64,000 nucleotides of DNA from an uncultured Coriobacteriaceae bacterium (GTDB lineage Bacteria; Actinomycetota; Coriobacteriia; Coriobacteriales; Coriobacteriaceae): contig CALULH010000005.1 in the NCBI GenBank assembly GCA_944321435.1, forward strand, positions 1-64,000, given 5' to 3'. Within the stretch, counting starts at the first letter, position 1; every line of letters begins with the position of its first letter. This document shows positions 7,284 to 14,641 of the stretch, piece after piece. The position numbers and the translations under genes were made by a program. The notes under the pieces are model-generated. The model ran no database searches. It was not told where the DNA came from and worked only from the letters and a program-made list of their open reading frames with translations.

Positions 7284-8092
7284 GAGATCCGCCCATCCGT
7301 CAAAGACTCCGCCTGGGCGCGCGCCGACGCGGCCGCCTCCGCGAGGCCCGCAGGATCGGCCTCGTCGCGGCATCCCAGGAGGAAAAACTCCCTGTTGCCC
7401 TTTGTACCCGTAATGGGCGAGGCGCACACCGCCCGCGGCGTGAGGCCATGCGCCGCGAACAGGTCCACGACGTCCTCAAGCACCCGCCGGTGCACCGCCG
7501 GGTCGCGCACGATGCCCCCCGCGCCCACCTCGGAGGCGGGCGCTTCGAACTGCGGCTTCACAAGCGTGAGGAAGCGGCCCTTCTCGCCCAGCGCCTCCAA
7601 GGTCGCCGGCAGGATGGTGCGGACGCTCGTGAACGAGACGTCGCACACCGCCAGGTCGAAGCAGGCGCGGTAGCCCTTCTCCGGCAGGTCGCAGACGTTG
7701 GTGCGCTCCAGCAGGGTCACCCGGTCGTCGTTGCGCAGGCTCCAGTCGAACTGCGCCCGCCCCACGTCGACGGAAGTCACATGGGCCGCGCCGCGTTTGA
7801 GCAAGCAATCGGTGAAGCCCCCGGACGAGCAGCCGATGTCCAGGCAGGCAAGCCCCGCGGGGTCAACCCCGCAGGCGTCGAGCGCGCCCGCGAGCTTCAC
7901 GCCGCCGCGGCTCACATAGGGCTGCCGCCCCTTCACATGCAACGGCAGCCCCGGCTTGACCTGCGTGCCGGGGGACGAGAAGCGCTCGCCCCCGGACGAG
8001 ACGAGGCCCGCCATGACGCAGCGCGCCGCATCATCCTGTGTGGGGCAAAGCCCCTGAGCCACCAACTCGGCATCCAAGCGCACGCGCCTCAT
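7280..8092 (-). CDS. tlyA: TlyA-family rRNA (cytidine-2'-O)-methyltransferase
   Basis: 270 residues. The N-terminal S4 RNA-binding domain (LVAQGLCPTQDDAARCVMAG) is followed by PYVSRGGVKLAGAL and a Rossmann methyltransferase with LDIGCSSGGFTDCLL as the SAM-binding motif I. KPQFEA and the C-terminal SPITGTKGNREFF are also family hallmarks. It methylates 16S/23S rRNA cytidines, which in other bacteria sensitises to capreomycin. AAAGGAGG is upstream of ATG 8092. Confidence 0.93.
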   Translation of the reverse strand: MRRVRLDAELVAQGLCPTQDDAARCVMAGLVSSGGERFSSPGTQVKPGLPLHVKGRQPYVSRGGVKLAGALDACGVDPAGLACLDIGCSSGGFTDCLLKRGAAHVTSVDVGRAQFDWSLRNDDRVTLLERTNVCDLPEKGYRACFDLAVCDVSFTSVRTILPATLEALGEKGRFLTLVKPQFEAPASEVGAGGIVRDPAVHRRVLEDVVDLFAAHGLTPRAVCASPITGTKGNREFFLLGCRDEADPAGLAEAAASARAQAESLTDGRIS

Positions 8093-8203
8093 GCGGCGGC
8101 CTCCTTTCCCGATCTCGCGCCGGAACGAGAAAGGGGACGCGCCCCCATCGCGCGCGAAGCGTGACGGGAAACGCGCCCCCTTGCACTCTCGGTCGTGACG
8201 CTG

Positions 8204-8485
8204 TCAGCTGCTCGCGCCACCTGCGTCCTTGTCGGACCCGCCCGCGTCGGGCGCAGAGGCGTCCTCGTCTGCGGCCTTCTGGCCGTTAAGGCGCGCCTCC
8301 TCGGCCGGGCTGAACTCCATGGTGTCGACCAGCTCCACCGCCTTGGAGCCGAGCTCTATAGCCTCGTCGAAGAGGTCGAGCGAGCGCTCGAGCGAGGTAT
8401 CCTTTGACCGCACGGTGGAGATGATCTCGTCCAGGCGGTCCGTAATGTCCTCGAAATGGCGGATGTTCTTAGTCTCCCCTGCCAT
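8204..8485 (-). CDS. xseB: Exodeoxyribonuclease VII small subunit
   Basis: 93 residues. The core FEDITDRLDEIISTVRSKDTSLERSLDLFDEAIEL matches XseB, a helical hairpin protein that assembles in many copies on one XseA to degrade single-stranded DNA. A Gly/Ala/Asp-rich tail follows. It starts 5 nt after the nusB stop, so the two are coupled. The large subunit gene xseA, usually adjacent, is not in this window. Confidence 0.88.
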   Translation of the reverse strand: MAGETKNIRHFEDITDRLDEIISTVRSKDTSLERSLDLFDEAIELGSKAVELVDTMEFSPAEEARLNGQKAADEDASAPDAGGSDKDAGGASS

Positions 8486-8490
8486 GGCCC

Positions 8491-9012
8491 CTAGGCTTCC
8501 GTCTCGTCGAGAACCACGGGCTCGGCCTCGGGTGCCTCGCCCGCCGCCTGCGCGGCGGCGTCGGCAGCCGCCTGCTCGACTGCGGCGGTCGTGAGGCCGG
8601 TCTTGTCGCGCGCGATGCGGCCCAGAACGCCGTTTACGAAGCGGGCGCTCTCATCGGTGCCGTACGCCTTGGCGATCTCGACCGCCTCGTTGATGGCCAC
8701 GGCGACGCTGGGCAGGTCCTCTACGCTGGTCATCTCGTAGACGGCCAGGCGCAGCAGGTTGCGGTCGGTGCCGGGCATGCGCGCCAACGTCCAGTTCTCG
8801 GAGGCCGCCTCCAACTTGGCGTCGATGGCATCGCGCACGGCATAGCAGCCGCGCGCGAGCTCAACGGCGTAGGAGTCCAAGGGGCCCTTGGAGAGCAGGT
8901 ACTCCCCCGCCAGAACCTCGTCGACGGTCTGGTCGAGAACCTCGGCCTGGAAGAGCAGTTGCAGCGCCTGGCTGCGGGCGAGCGTGCGCCCGCGCTCTAC
9001 ATGCAAACCCAC
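8491..9012 (-). CDS. nusB: Transcription antitermination factor NusB
   Basis: 173 residues with the all-helical NusB fold: ARSQALQLLFQAEV at the N-terminus, LRLAVYEMTSVEDLPSVAVAINEAVEIAK and the signature SARFVNGVLGRI at the end. It binds boxA RNA with NusE for rRNA antitermination. It starts at a GTG (9012) two nt after the asp23 stop, with AAGGAG overlapping that stop. An Ala/Glu-rich 30-residue tail is lineage-specific. Confidence 0.92.
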   Translation of the reverse strand: MGLHVERGRTLARSQALQLLFQAEVLDQTVDEVLAGEYLLSKGPLDSYAVELARGCYAVRDAIDAKLEAASENWTLARMPGTDRNLLRLAVYEMTSVEDLPSVAVAINEAVEIAKAYGTDESARFVNGVLGRIARDKTGLTTAAVEQAAADAAAQAAGEAPEAEPVVLDETEA

Positions 9013-9014
9013 GG

Positions 9015-9374
9015 TTACTCCTTGGGGAAGACGAGGCCGTCGATGCAGATGTCGATCTGGGCCACCTCGACGCCGATCTGCGCGTCGATGGCCTGGGCGA
9101 CCGCCTCGCGCACGGCGGCGGCGAGCTTCTTGAAGGGGTACCCGAAGAACACCACCAGGCGCACGGTAAGCTTAAGCGCGTTGCCGTCGACCTCGGCCTC
9201 GACCGCGGGCGCCTGCTGGGGCGTGCGCGCCGAGAGCATGGACACCAGGTTGGTGGCGAGGTCCTTCACGCCGACGGTGGCCACGCCGTCGACGCTTTCC
9301 GCTGCGCGGGAGACGATGGCGGCGATGACCTCTTGAGAGATGCCGATGCCGTCGATCCTGATTTCCTGAGCCAT
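9015..9374 (-). CDS. Asp23/Gls24 family envelope stress response protein
   Basis: 119 residues of the Asp23/Gls24 (AmaP partner) family, small alpha/beta proteins tied to envelope homeostasis. Visible signature: GISQEVIAAIVSRAAESVDGV, a central LKLTVRLVVFFGYPF, and VREAVAQAIDAQIGVEVAQIDICIDG. It sits first in a coupled asp23-nusB-xseB run, a common arrangement in Firmicutes and Coriobacteriia. AGGAG precedes ATG 9374. Confidence 0.88.
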   Translation of the reverse strand: MAQEIRIDGIGISQEVIAAIVSRAAESVDGVATVGVKDLATNLVSMLSARTPQQAPAVEAEVDGNALKLTVRLVVFFGYPFKKLAAAVREAVAQAIDAQIGVEVAQIDICIDGLVFPKE

Positions 9375-9449
9375 ACGCGTATCTCCTATCAGCTCATTGC
9401 GAACGTCTTAGCCTACCGCGAACGCCTGGTTCTTGCAAGCTCCGTCCCT

Positions 9450-10805
9450 TTACGCCAGATACTCCGGCATGTGGGTGGGGATGAAGTCGGTGTAGACGAT
9501 GCCCGCCGCGTAATCGGGGTTGCGGACCACGGCACGATGGAACGGCAACGTGGTCTTGATGCCCTCGATCTGGAACTCGTCGAGCGCGCGCTTGGCGCGA
9601 GCCAGCGCCTGCTCGCGCGTGGGGCCCCACACGATGAGCTTGGCGACGAGCGAGTCGTAGGTCGGCGGGATCTTGTAGCCCTCGTACACGTGGGTGTCCA
9701 CGCGCACGCCAGGGCCGCCCGGAAGCCGCAGGCGCGTGATGGTGCCCGGGCACGGCCGGAACGCATGCTCGGGATCCTCGGCGTTGATGCGGAACTCGAA
9801 GGCGTGCCCGTCAGGCGTGTCGATGCCGCCGTCCGGGATGGTCATGGGCTCGCCCGAGGCGATGCGCAGCTGCTCGCACACCAGGTCGGTGCGGGTGATC
9901 TCCTCGGTCACCGGATGCTCGACCTGGATACGCGTGTTCATCTCCATGAAGTAGAAGCTGCCGTCCTCGTCGAGCAGGAACTCGATGGTGCCGGCGTTGG
10001 TGTAGCCGGTGGCGCGCACGGCGCGCACGGCCGTCTCGCACATCTGATGGCGCAGCCCAGGCGTAAGCGCCGGGCTCGGAGCCTCCTCGCACAGCTTCTG
10101 GTGGCGGCGCTGCACGGAGCAGTCGCGCTCGCAGACCGCGGCGGCATGCCCGAAGGCGTCGGCCATGACCTGGACCTCGACGTGGCGCGGGCGCAGGATC
10201 AGCTTCTCGAGGTACACCTCGTCGTTGCCGAAGGCCACGCGTGCCTCGGAGCGGGCTGCGTCGAACTCGTGGGCGAGGTCGGCCGGGTCATGAACCTCGC
10301 GCATGCCCTTGCCGCCACCGCCGGCGCTCGCCTTGATGAGAACGGGGTAACCCACCTCGTCGGCGAACTTGGCCGCGTCCTCAACGGTCTCCACCGGGCC
10401 GTCCGAGCCCGGGACGGTGGGGACGCCGGCCGCCTTCATGGTCTGCTTGGCGTTGGACTTCTCGCCCATCTTGTCGATAACGTCGGGATCCGGGCCGATG
10501 AACACCAGGCCGTTCTCCTTGCACTTGCGCGCGAACTCGGCGTTCTCGGAGAGGAATCCATAACCGGGGTGCACGGCCTCGCAGCCATGGCTCGTGGCTG
10601 CGCCGATAAGGCGCGGGATGTCCAGGTAGGACTTGGCGGAGGGGGCGGGGCCGATGCAAACCTTGTCGTCGGCCTCCTGAACCGCGGCGGTCTCGGCGTC
10701 TGCCGTGGAGTAGGCTACGCACGAGGTGATGCCGAGGTCCTTGCAGGCCCGCACAACGCGCAGCGCGATCTCGCCGCGGTTGGCGATAAGCACTTTGGAA
10801 AGCAT
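9450..10805 (-). CDS. accC: Biotin carboxylase (AccC-type)
   Basis: 451 residues. It starts MLSKVLIANRGEIALRVVRA, the classic biotin carboxylase opening, and carries the ATP-grasp Gly-rich loop KASAGGGGKGMR, the carboxylase motif ERDCSVQRRHQKL and the catalytic MNTRIQVEHPVTE. It carboxylates the biotin of a carrier protein with ATP and bicarbonate. It lies 15 nt after the carboxyltransferase/BCCP fusion and completes a biotin-dependent carboxylase with it. accA/accD are not nearby, so fatty-acid acetyl-CoA carboxylase is the less likely role unless BC is shared. Confidence 0.93.
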   Translation of the reverse strand: MLSKVLIANRGEIALRVVRACKDLGITSCVAYSTADAETAAVQEADDKVCIGPAPSAKSYLDIPRLIGAATSHGCEAVHPGYGFLSENAEFARKCKENGLVFIGPDPDVIDKMGEKSNAKQTMKAAGVPTVPGSDGPVETVEDAAKFADEVGYPVLIKASAGGGGKGMREVHDPADLAHEFDAARSEARVAFGNDEVYLEKLILRPRHVEVQVMADAFGHAAAVCERDCSVQRRHQKLCEEAPSPALTPGLRHQMCETAVRAVRATGYTNAGTIEFLLDEDGSFYFMEMNTRIQVEHPVTEEITRTDLVCEQLRIASGEPMTIPDGGIDTPDGHAFEFRINAEDPEHAFRPCPGTITRLRLPGGPGVRVDTHVYEGYKIPPTYDSLVAKLIVWGPTREQALARAKRALDEFQIEGIKTTLPFHRAVVRNPDYAAGIVYTDFIPTHMPEYLA

Positions 10806-10820
10806 GGGTATCGCGCTCCC

Positions 10821-11294
10821 TTACGCAACCGGCTCGTAGTAGAACAGAGGCTCGTCGAACTCGACGGGCTCGCCGTCAACGCCGCAGATCTCGCGGATGA
10901 TGCCGCTCTCCTCGGCGGTTATCTCGTTCATAAGCTTCATCGCCTCGACGATGCAGACGGTCTGGCCGGCGTTGACGCGGTCGCCGAGCTTGACGAAGGG
11001 CGCGGCGTCGGGCGCAGCGGCCTGGTAGAAGGTGCCGACCATGGGGCAGGTGATGGCCTTCCAGGTGGCCGGGCGCTCAGCGGGCGCGGCGGCAGCGGCG
11101 GGCGCGGCCGGAGCCTCGGCGGGAGCGGCGGCGGGAGCCGGTGCGGGAGCGGCGACGGGGGCCGGGGCGGGCGCGGGGGCCACGGCCACGGGCTTGCGCA
11201 GGGTGACCTCGCCAGAGCCCTCCTTGATGGTGACCTCGGCCACCGAGCTGTCGTCCAGGGCCTCGATGAGCTCGCGAATCTGATCAACGTTCAT
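10821..11294 (-). CDS. Possible internally initiated free biotin carboxyl carrier protein
   Basis: Inside the fusion gene, ATG 11294 is preceded at 11303-11308 by AGGAGG with 8-nt spacing, an ideal ribosome binding site. Translation from here gives 157 residues that begin exactly where free AccB proteins begin. This is either the relic of a gene fusion by stop-codon loss or a working internal start that makes extra carrier subunits. Whether it is used cannot be told from sequence. Confidence 0.5.
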   Translation of the reverse strand: MNVDQIRELIEALDDSSVAEVTIKEGSGEVTLRKPVAVAPAPAPAPVAAPAPAPAAAPAEAPAAPAAAAAPAERPATWKAITCPMVGTFYQAAAPDAAPFVKLGDRVNAGQTVCIVEAMKLMNEITAEESGIIREICGVDGEPVEFDEPLFYYEPVA

Positions 11295-12704
11295 TTCGAT
11301 TTCCTCCTCGTTGGAATCGGACTCAGGAACGGTAAGGGGGTCGGTAATGGATTTGAGCGTGCCGGCGCGACGACGCTCAAGCAGGCTGCGCGCCTCGTTG
11401 GGGAACAGCGCGTAGGAGAGGACGTCCTCCTCGCTCTCGGCCAGGTCGCCGATCTCGGCAGCGCAGTCGGCATAGCTCTTGAGCTGGCTGGAGCGCGCCT
11501 GCTCGCAAACATCGCGCGGATCGGTGTCGCCGAAGACCTTGTGCAGGATCTCCTCGTCCACCGGCGCGGGGGTCTTGCCGTAGGCGCCGGCCAGGTAATC
11601 GCGCATTTCCTTGGAGATGATGCTCCACGGCTTGCCGGTCAGCACGTTCATGACTGCCTGCGTGCCCACGATCTGGCTCATAGGGGTCACGAGCGGCGGG
11701 TAGCCCACGGCCTTGCGGACGCGCGGGATCTCGGCAACGACCTCGGGCAGGCGCTCGTGCATGTTCTGCAGGTCGAGCTGGCCCACCAGGTTGGACATCA
11801 TGCCGCCGGGGATCTGATGCTTGTAGATGCGCATGTGGGTCAGCGTGGTGATGCCGCGCTGATGGTGGCCCTTCTTGCGCACGGCGTCCCAGTAGTCGGC
11901 GATCTCGAAGAGCAGGTCGAGGTCGAGCCCGGTGTCGAAGGGCGAGCCGGCGAACGAGGACACGGTCATCTCGACTGCCGGCTGCGAGTTGCCGAAGGCC
12001 AGCGGCGCGTGCGCGCAGTCGATGATCTCAGCGCCCTCCTCGGCGCCGCGCAGGTAGTTGGCGGACGCCATGCCGCCGATGAAGTGGCAGTGCATGTGCA
12101 CCGGCAACCCGATCTCGGTGCGCAGGGCGCTCACGAGCTGGGCGGCGCGGTACGGCACCAAAAGGCCCGCCATGTCCTTGATGCACAGCGAGTCGGCGCC
12201 CAGATCGGCCAGCTCCCGCGCATAGGCGAGGTAGGACCCGAGCGTGTGCACGGGGCTCCTCGTGTAGGAAATAGCTGGCTCGAAATGCGCGCCGACTTTC
12301 TTGATGGCCGCAGCGCAGTCGCGGATGTTGTCGATGTCGTTCAGCGCGTCGAACACGCGGAAGACCTCGATGCCGTTCTCATGCGCCTTCTCGATGAACT
12401 TCTCGACCACGTCGGGAGCGTAGTGGTGGTACCCCACCAGGTTCTGCCCGCGGACCAGCATGGCAAGCGGCGTATTGGGGCACGCCGCCTTGATGAGCCG
12501 CAGACGCTCCCACGGGTCCTCGTCCAGGAAACGCAGACACGAGTCGAACGTCGCACCACCCCACGCCTCGATCGCCCAGTAGCCGACCTCGTCCATTTTC
12601 GGCAAGATGGGCAGCATCTCCGCGGTGGTCATGCGCGTCGCCCACAGCGACTGCTGGCCATCGCGGATCGTGGTGTCCATGATGCGGAGACGGTTCTCAG
12701 CCAT
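10821..12704 (-). CDS. Fused carboxyltransferase (PycB/OadA-type) and biotin carrier protein
   Basis: 627 residues. Residues 1-300 are a TIM-barrel carboxyltransferase: IMDTTIRDGQQS, the carboxylated-lysine motif CIKDMAG, and metal ligands in HMHCHFIGG, which replaces the usual HTHDTSG. A conserved helical domain runs to about 455. From Met471 the sequence is a complete AccB-like carrier (MNVDQIRELIEALDDSSVAE), with an Ala/Pro linker and the biotinylation site EAMKLMNE (Lys ~590). With AccC it most likely makes two-subunit pyruvate carboxylase feeding oxaloacetate; methylmalonyl- or oxaloacetate-type chemistry is possible. No sodium-pump subunit is present. GAGGAGG precedes the start. Confidence 0.88.
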   Translation of the reverse strand: MAENRLRIMDTTIRDGQQSLWATRMTTAEMLPILPKMDEVGYWAIEAWGGATFDSCLRFLDEDPWERLRLIKAACPNTPLAMLVRGQNLVGYHHYAPDVVEKFIEKAHENGIEVFRVFDALNDIDNIRDCAAAIKKVGAHFEPAISYTRSPVHTLGSYLAYARELADLGADSLCIKDMAGLLVPYRAAQLVSALRTEIGLPVHMHCHFIGGMASANYLRGAEEGAEIIDCAHAPLAFGNSQPAVEMTVSSFAGSPFDTGLDLDLLFEIADYWDAVRKKGHHQRGITTLTHMRIYKHQIPGGMMSNLVGQLDLQNMHERLPEVVAEIPRVRKAVGYPPLVTPMSQIVGTQAVMNVLTGKPWSIISKEMRDYLAGAYGKTPAPVDEEILHKVFGDTDPRDVCEQARSSQLKSYADCAAEIGDLAESEEDVLSYALFPNEARSLLERRRAGTLKSITDPLTVPESDSNEEEIEMNVDQIRELIEALDDSSVAEVTIKEGSGEVTLRKPVAVAPAPAPAPVAAPAPAPAAAPAEAPAAPAAAAAPAERPATWKAITCPMVGTFYQAAAPDAAPFVKLGDRVNAGQTVCIVEAMKLMNEITAEESGIIREICGVDGEPVEFDEPLFYYEPVA

Positions 12705-12935
12705 AAGCCCTGCCTCCTCTCGTTGCGGTTATCCAAGCCGCCTCTGCGGCCTGAATCAGACTGCCATCCAATATACCCCAAGCGGGGCGGGCGCGCGCGG
12801 GCTCCTTCCGCTTGGGGCCGCTTGTCTTCCGCGAACGGCCCGGGCGGCAGAGGCGTATGCCGAGAAGCGCGGGGACGCCTCCGACGATATACCCGTACAC
12901 GTGGTGTAACGTTTTGCCGAGAAGGACCGCGGCAT

Positions 12936-12961
12936 GAAAAAGGGCCGCCGAAGCGGCCCCC
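12936..12961 (-). terminator. Rho-independent terminator after efp
   Basis: On the minus strand: GGGCCGC-type 7-bp stem with a UUCG tetraloop followed by TTTTTC. It lies about 25 nt after the efp stop and separates efp from the carboxylase operon. Confidence 0.9.
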
Positions 12962-12986
12962 TCGCTCGCTGCGTTGTCGGCGCGGA

Positions 12987-13550
12987 CTAGACGCGCTGGA
13001 CGAACTTGCCGTCGCGCGTGTCGACCTTGATCTTGTCGCCCTGGTTGAGGTACATGGGGACCTGGATCACGGCGCCGGTCTCCACGGTGGCAGGCTTGGT
13101 GGAGCCCTGGACGGTGTCGCCCTTGAAGCCGGGCTCGGTCTCGGTGATCTCGACCTCGATGAACATGGGCGGGTTCACGCCGAGCAGCTCGCCGTTGGCG
13201 TAGAGCAGCTGGCAGACGTCGGTCTCCTTCATGAACTTGGCGTTGTCGCCGATGAAGTCGGCCGGAACCTCGATCTGCTCGTAGGTGCCGTTGTCCATGA
13301 AGTAGAACAGGTCGCCGTCGTTGTAGAGGTACTGCATCTCGCGGGTGCGCATCTCGATCTGCTCGAACTTGGAGCCGGCGTTGCAGGTGAGCTCGTTCAC
13401 GCGGCCGGTCTTGAGGTCCTTGATCTTGTAGCGGACGAAGGCGCCGCCCTTGCCGGGCTTGACGTGCTGGAACTCGACCAGGGTGTAGTACTTGCCCTTG
13501 ATCTCCAGGCCGATGCCGTTCTTGAACTCCGCCGTGCTGATGGTTGCCAT
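12987..13550 (-). CDS. efp: Elongation factor P
   Basis: 187 residues; relieves ribosome stalling at polyproline. All three beta domains are present: KOW-like N-terminus with the modification loop VKPGKGGA (Lys ~32), the middle domain, and the C-terminal signature GDTVQGSTKPATVETG. It starts at ATG 13550 with AGGAGAAAGG upstream, not at longer in-frame extensions. A promoter is visible at 13632-13659. Monocistronic. No lysine-modifying enzyme is nearby. Confidence 0.95.
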   Translation of the reverse strand: MATISTAEFKNGIGLEIKGKYYTLVEFQHVKPGKGGAFVRYKIKDLKTGRVNELTCNAGSKFEQIEMRTREMQYLYNDGDLFYFMDNGTYEQIEVPADFIGDNAKFMKETDVCQLLYANGELLGVNPPMFIEVEITETEPGFKGDTVQGSTKPATVETGAVIQVPMYLNQGDKIKVDTRDGKFVQRV

Positions 13551-13631
13551 GAAGTGCCTTTCTCCTCTGCGCGCAGCGCCGGCCCTCCCTGTGGGACGAC
13601 CTGGCGCGCGCCTGAAATCACAGCCTGAGCC

Positions 13632-13659
13632 ATTATACGCGCATGCGCTGACCACGCAA
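13632..13659 (-). promoter_or_regulatory. Sigma-70-type promoter of efp
   Basis: On the minus strand TTGCGT and TATAAT are separated by 16 bp, 80-110 nt upstream of the efp start codon. This is one of the few consensus -10 boxes in the window and fits a strongly expressed gene. Confidence 0.7.
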
Positions 13660-13803
13660 AAGGCTGCGCGGGGATTCCACACGCAGGGGGGGCGCAAGTG
13701 CAGGGGGGACGCCCCCGCCGGGGAGCGCACGGGTCACCTCGTCGCACCGACCGGCGCGCGGCCGGCCCGCCGTGCGCCGGATTGCGCGGCGACCGGGGGC
13801 GGG

Positions 13804-14505
13804 TTAGAGCCCCTGGCGCAGGGCTTGGGCTATGTAGGGGTTTGCGGCGAGCTCGCGGTCCAGGGTGGTGGAGGGGCCGTGGCCCACCAGGCAGAGCGTG
13901 TCGGCCGGAAGCGTCCGCGCAAGCTTTCCCAGCGACGCCAGCAGCGCACCGGCATCGCCGCCGGCAAGGTCGGTGCGACCGGCCGAACCTGGGAAGAGCG
14001 TATCTCCCACGAAGGCCACGTGCCCCGCCGCGCACGCACAGAACAGCACAACGCCGCCGGGCGTGTGGCCGGGCGTCCCGATAACCTGCAGAGTCACCTC
14101 GCCGAACGCCACGGCATCGCCTTCGCGCAGCATGCGGTCGGGCGCCGGGGCGTCGGCGTCGTACCCAAAGCTGTGCGAGCTGTTGGCCCGGGCGCTCTGG
14201 GCGCGCTCGGCGTCAATCTCGGAGATGAGGTACGGAGGCCGAGCGCCGCAGGCCGCCTCGCATGCGTCGAGCACGCCCTCCACGCCGCCCACATGGTCTC
14301 CGTGGCCGTGCGTGGAGATCACCGCCGCCAGGCGCGCGCCCGGGTGCTTCTCGGCAAAACGGGCGTAGACCTGCGCGCCCTCCCCGCCCGGATCCACGAT
14401 CACGGCCTCGTCGCCGGACACGGCGATGTAGGTGTTGGTCTGCAAGGGGCAGGTGTTCACCACGTCGACGGCAAGCGGGCCGCCGGGAGTCAGATCAAGC
14501 TGCAT
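13804..14505 (-). CDS. MBL-fold metallo-hydrolase (glyoxalase II-like)
   Basis: 233 residues of the metallo-beta-lactamase fold: STHGHGDHVGG (HxHxDH), GTPGHTPGG, FVGDTLF and a closing GHG. This GloB-like subgroup includes hydroxyacylglutathione hydrolases and other thioesterases; the substrate here is not predictable. It starts at ATG 14505 behind AAAGGAAAGG and lies 136 nt after rel, possibly in the same transcript. Confidence 0.85.
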   Translation of the reverse strand: MQLDLTPGGPLAVDVVNTCPLQTNTYIAVSGDEAVIVDPGGEGAQVYARFAEKHPGARLAAVISTHGHGDHVGGVEGVLDACEAACGARPPYLISEIDAERAQSARANSSHSFGYDADAPAPDRMLREGDAVAFGEVTLQVIGTPGHTPGGVVLFCACAAGHVAFVGDTLFPGSAGRTDLAGGDAGALLASLGKLARTLPADTLCLVGHGPSTTLDRELAANPYIAQALRQGL

Positions 14506-14641
14506 GCCTTTCCTTTCACTCAAGCCGGTATCGGCCCCGATTATCCCCCATCGGCCCCGAAAGAAAACACTGGGAAGCCCAGGGGGTGCCGCCGGGCGCC
14601 GCGCCGCCGAGGCAAGTCGGGCGCGCATCACCCGGGCCAGG

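Noticed and set aside
9450-12704. Acetyl-CoA carboxylase operon
   Set aside because: Biotin carboxylase and carrier are present, but the carboxyltransferase is PycB/OadA-type and no accA/accD lies nearby.
9333-13628. Very long plus-strand open frame opposite accC, the carboxylase fusion and efp
   Set aside because: It is antisense to three well-supported genes. Long antisense frames are expected in GC-rich DNA.
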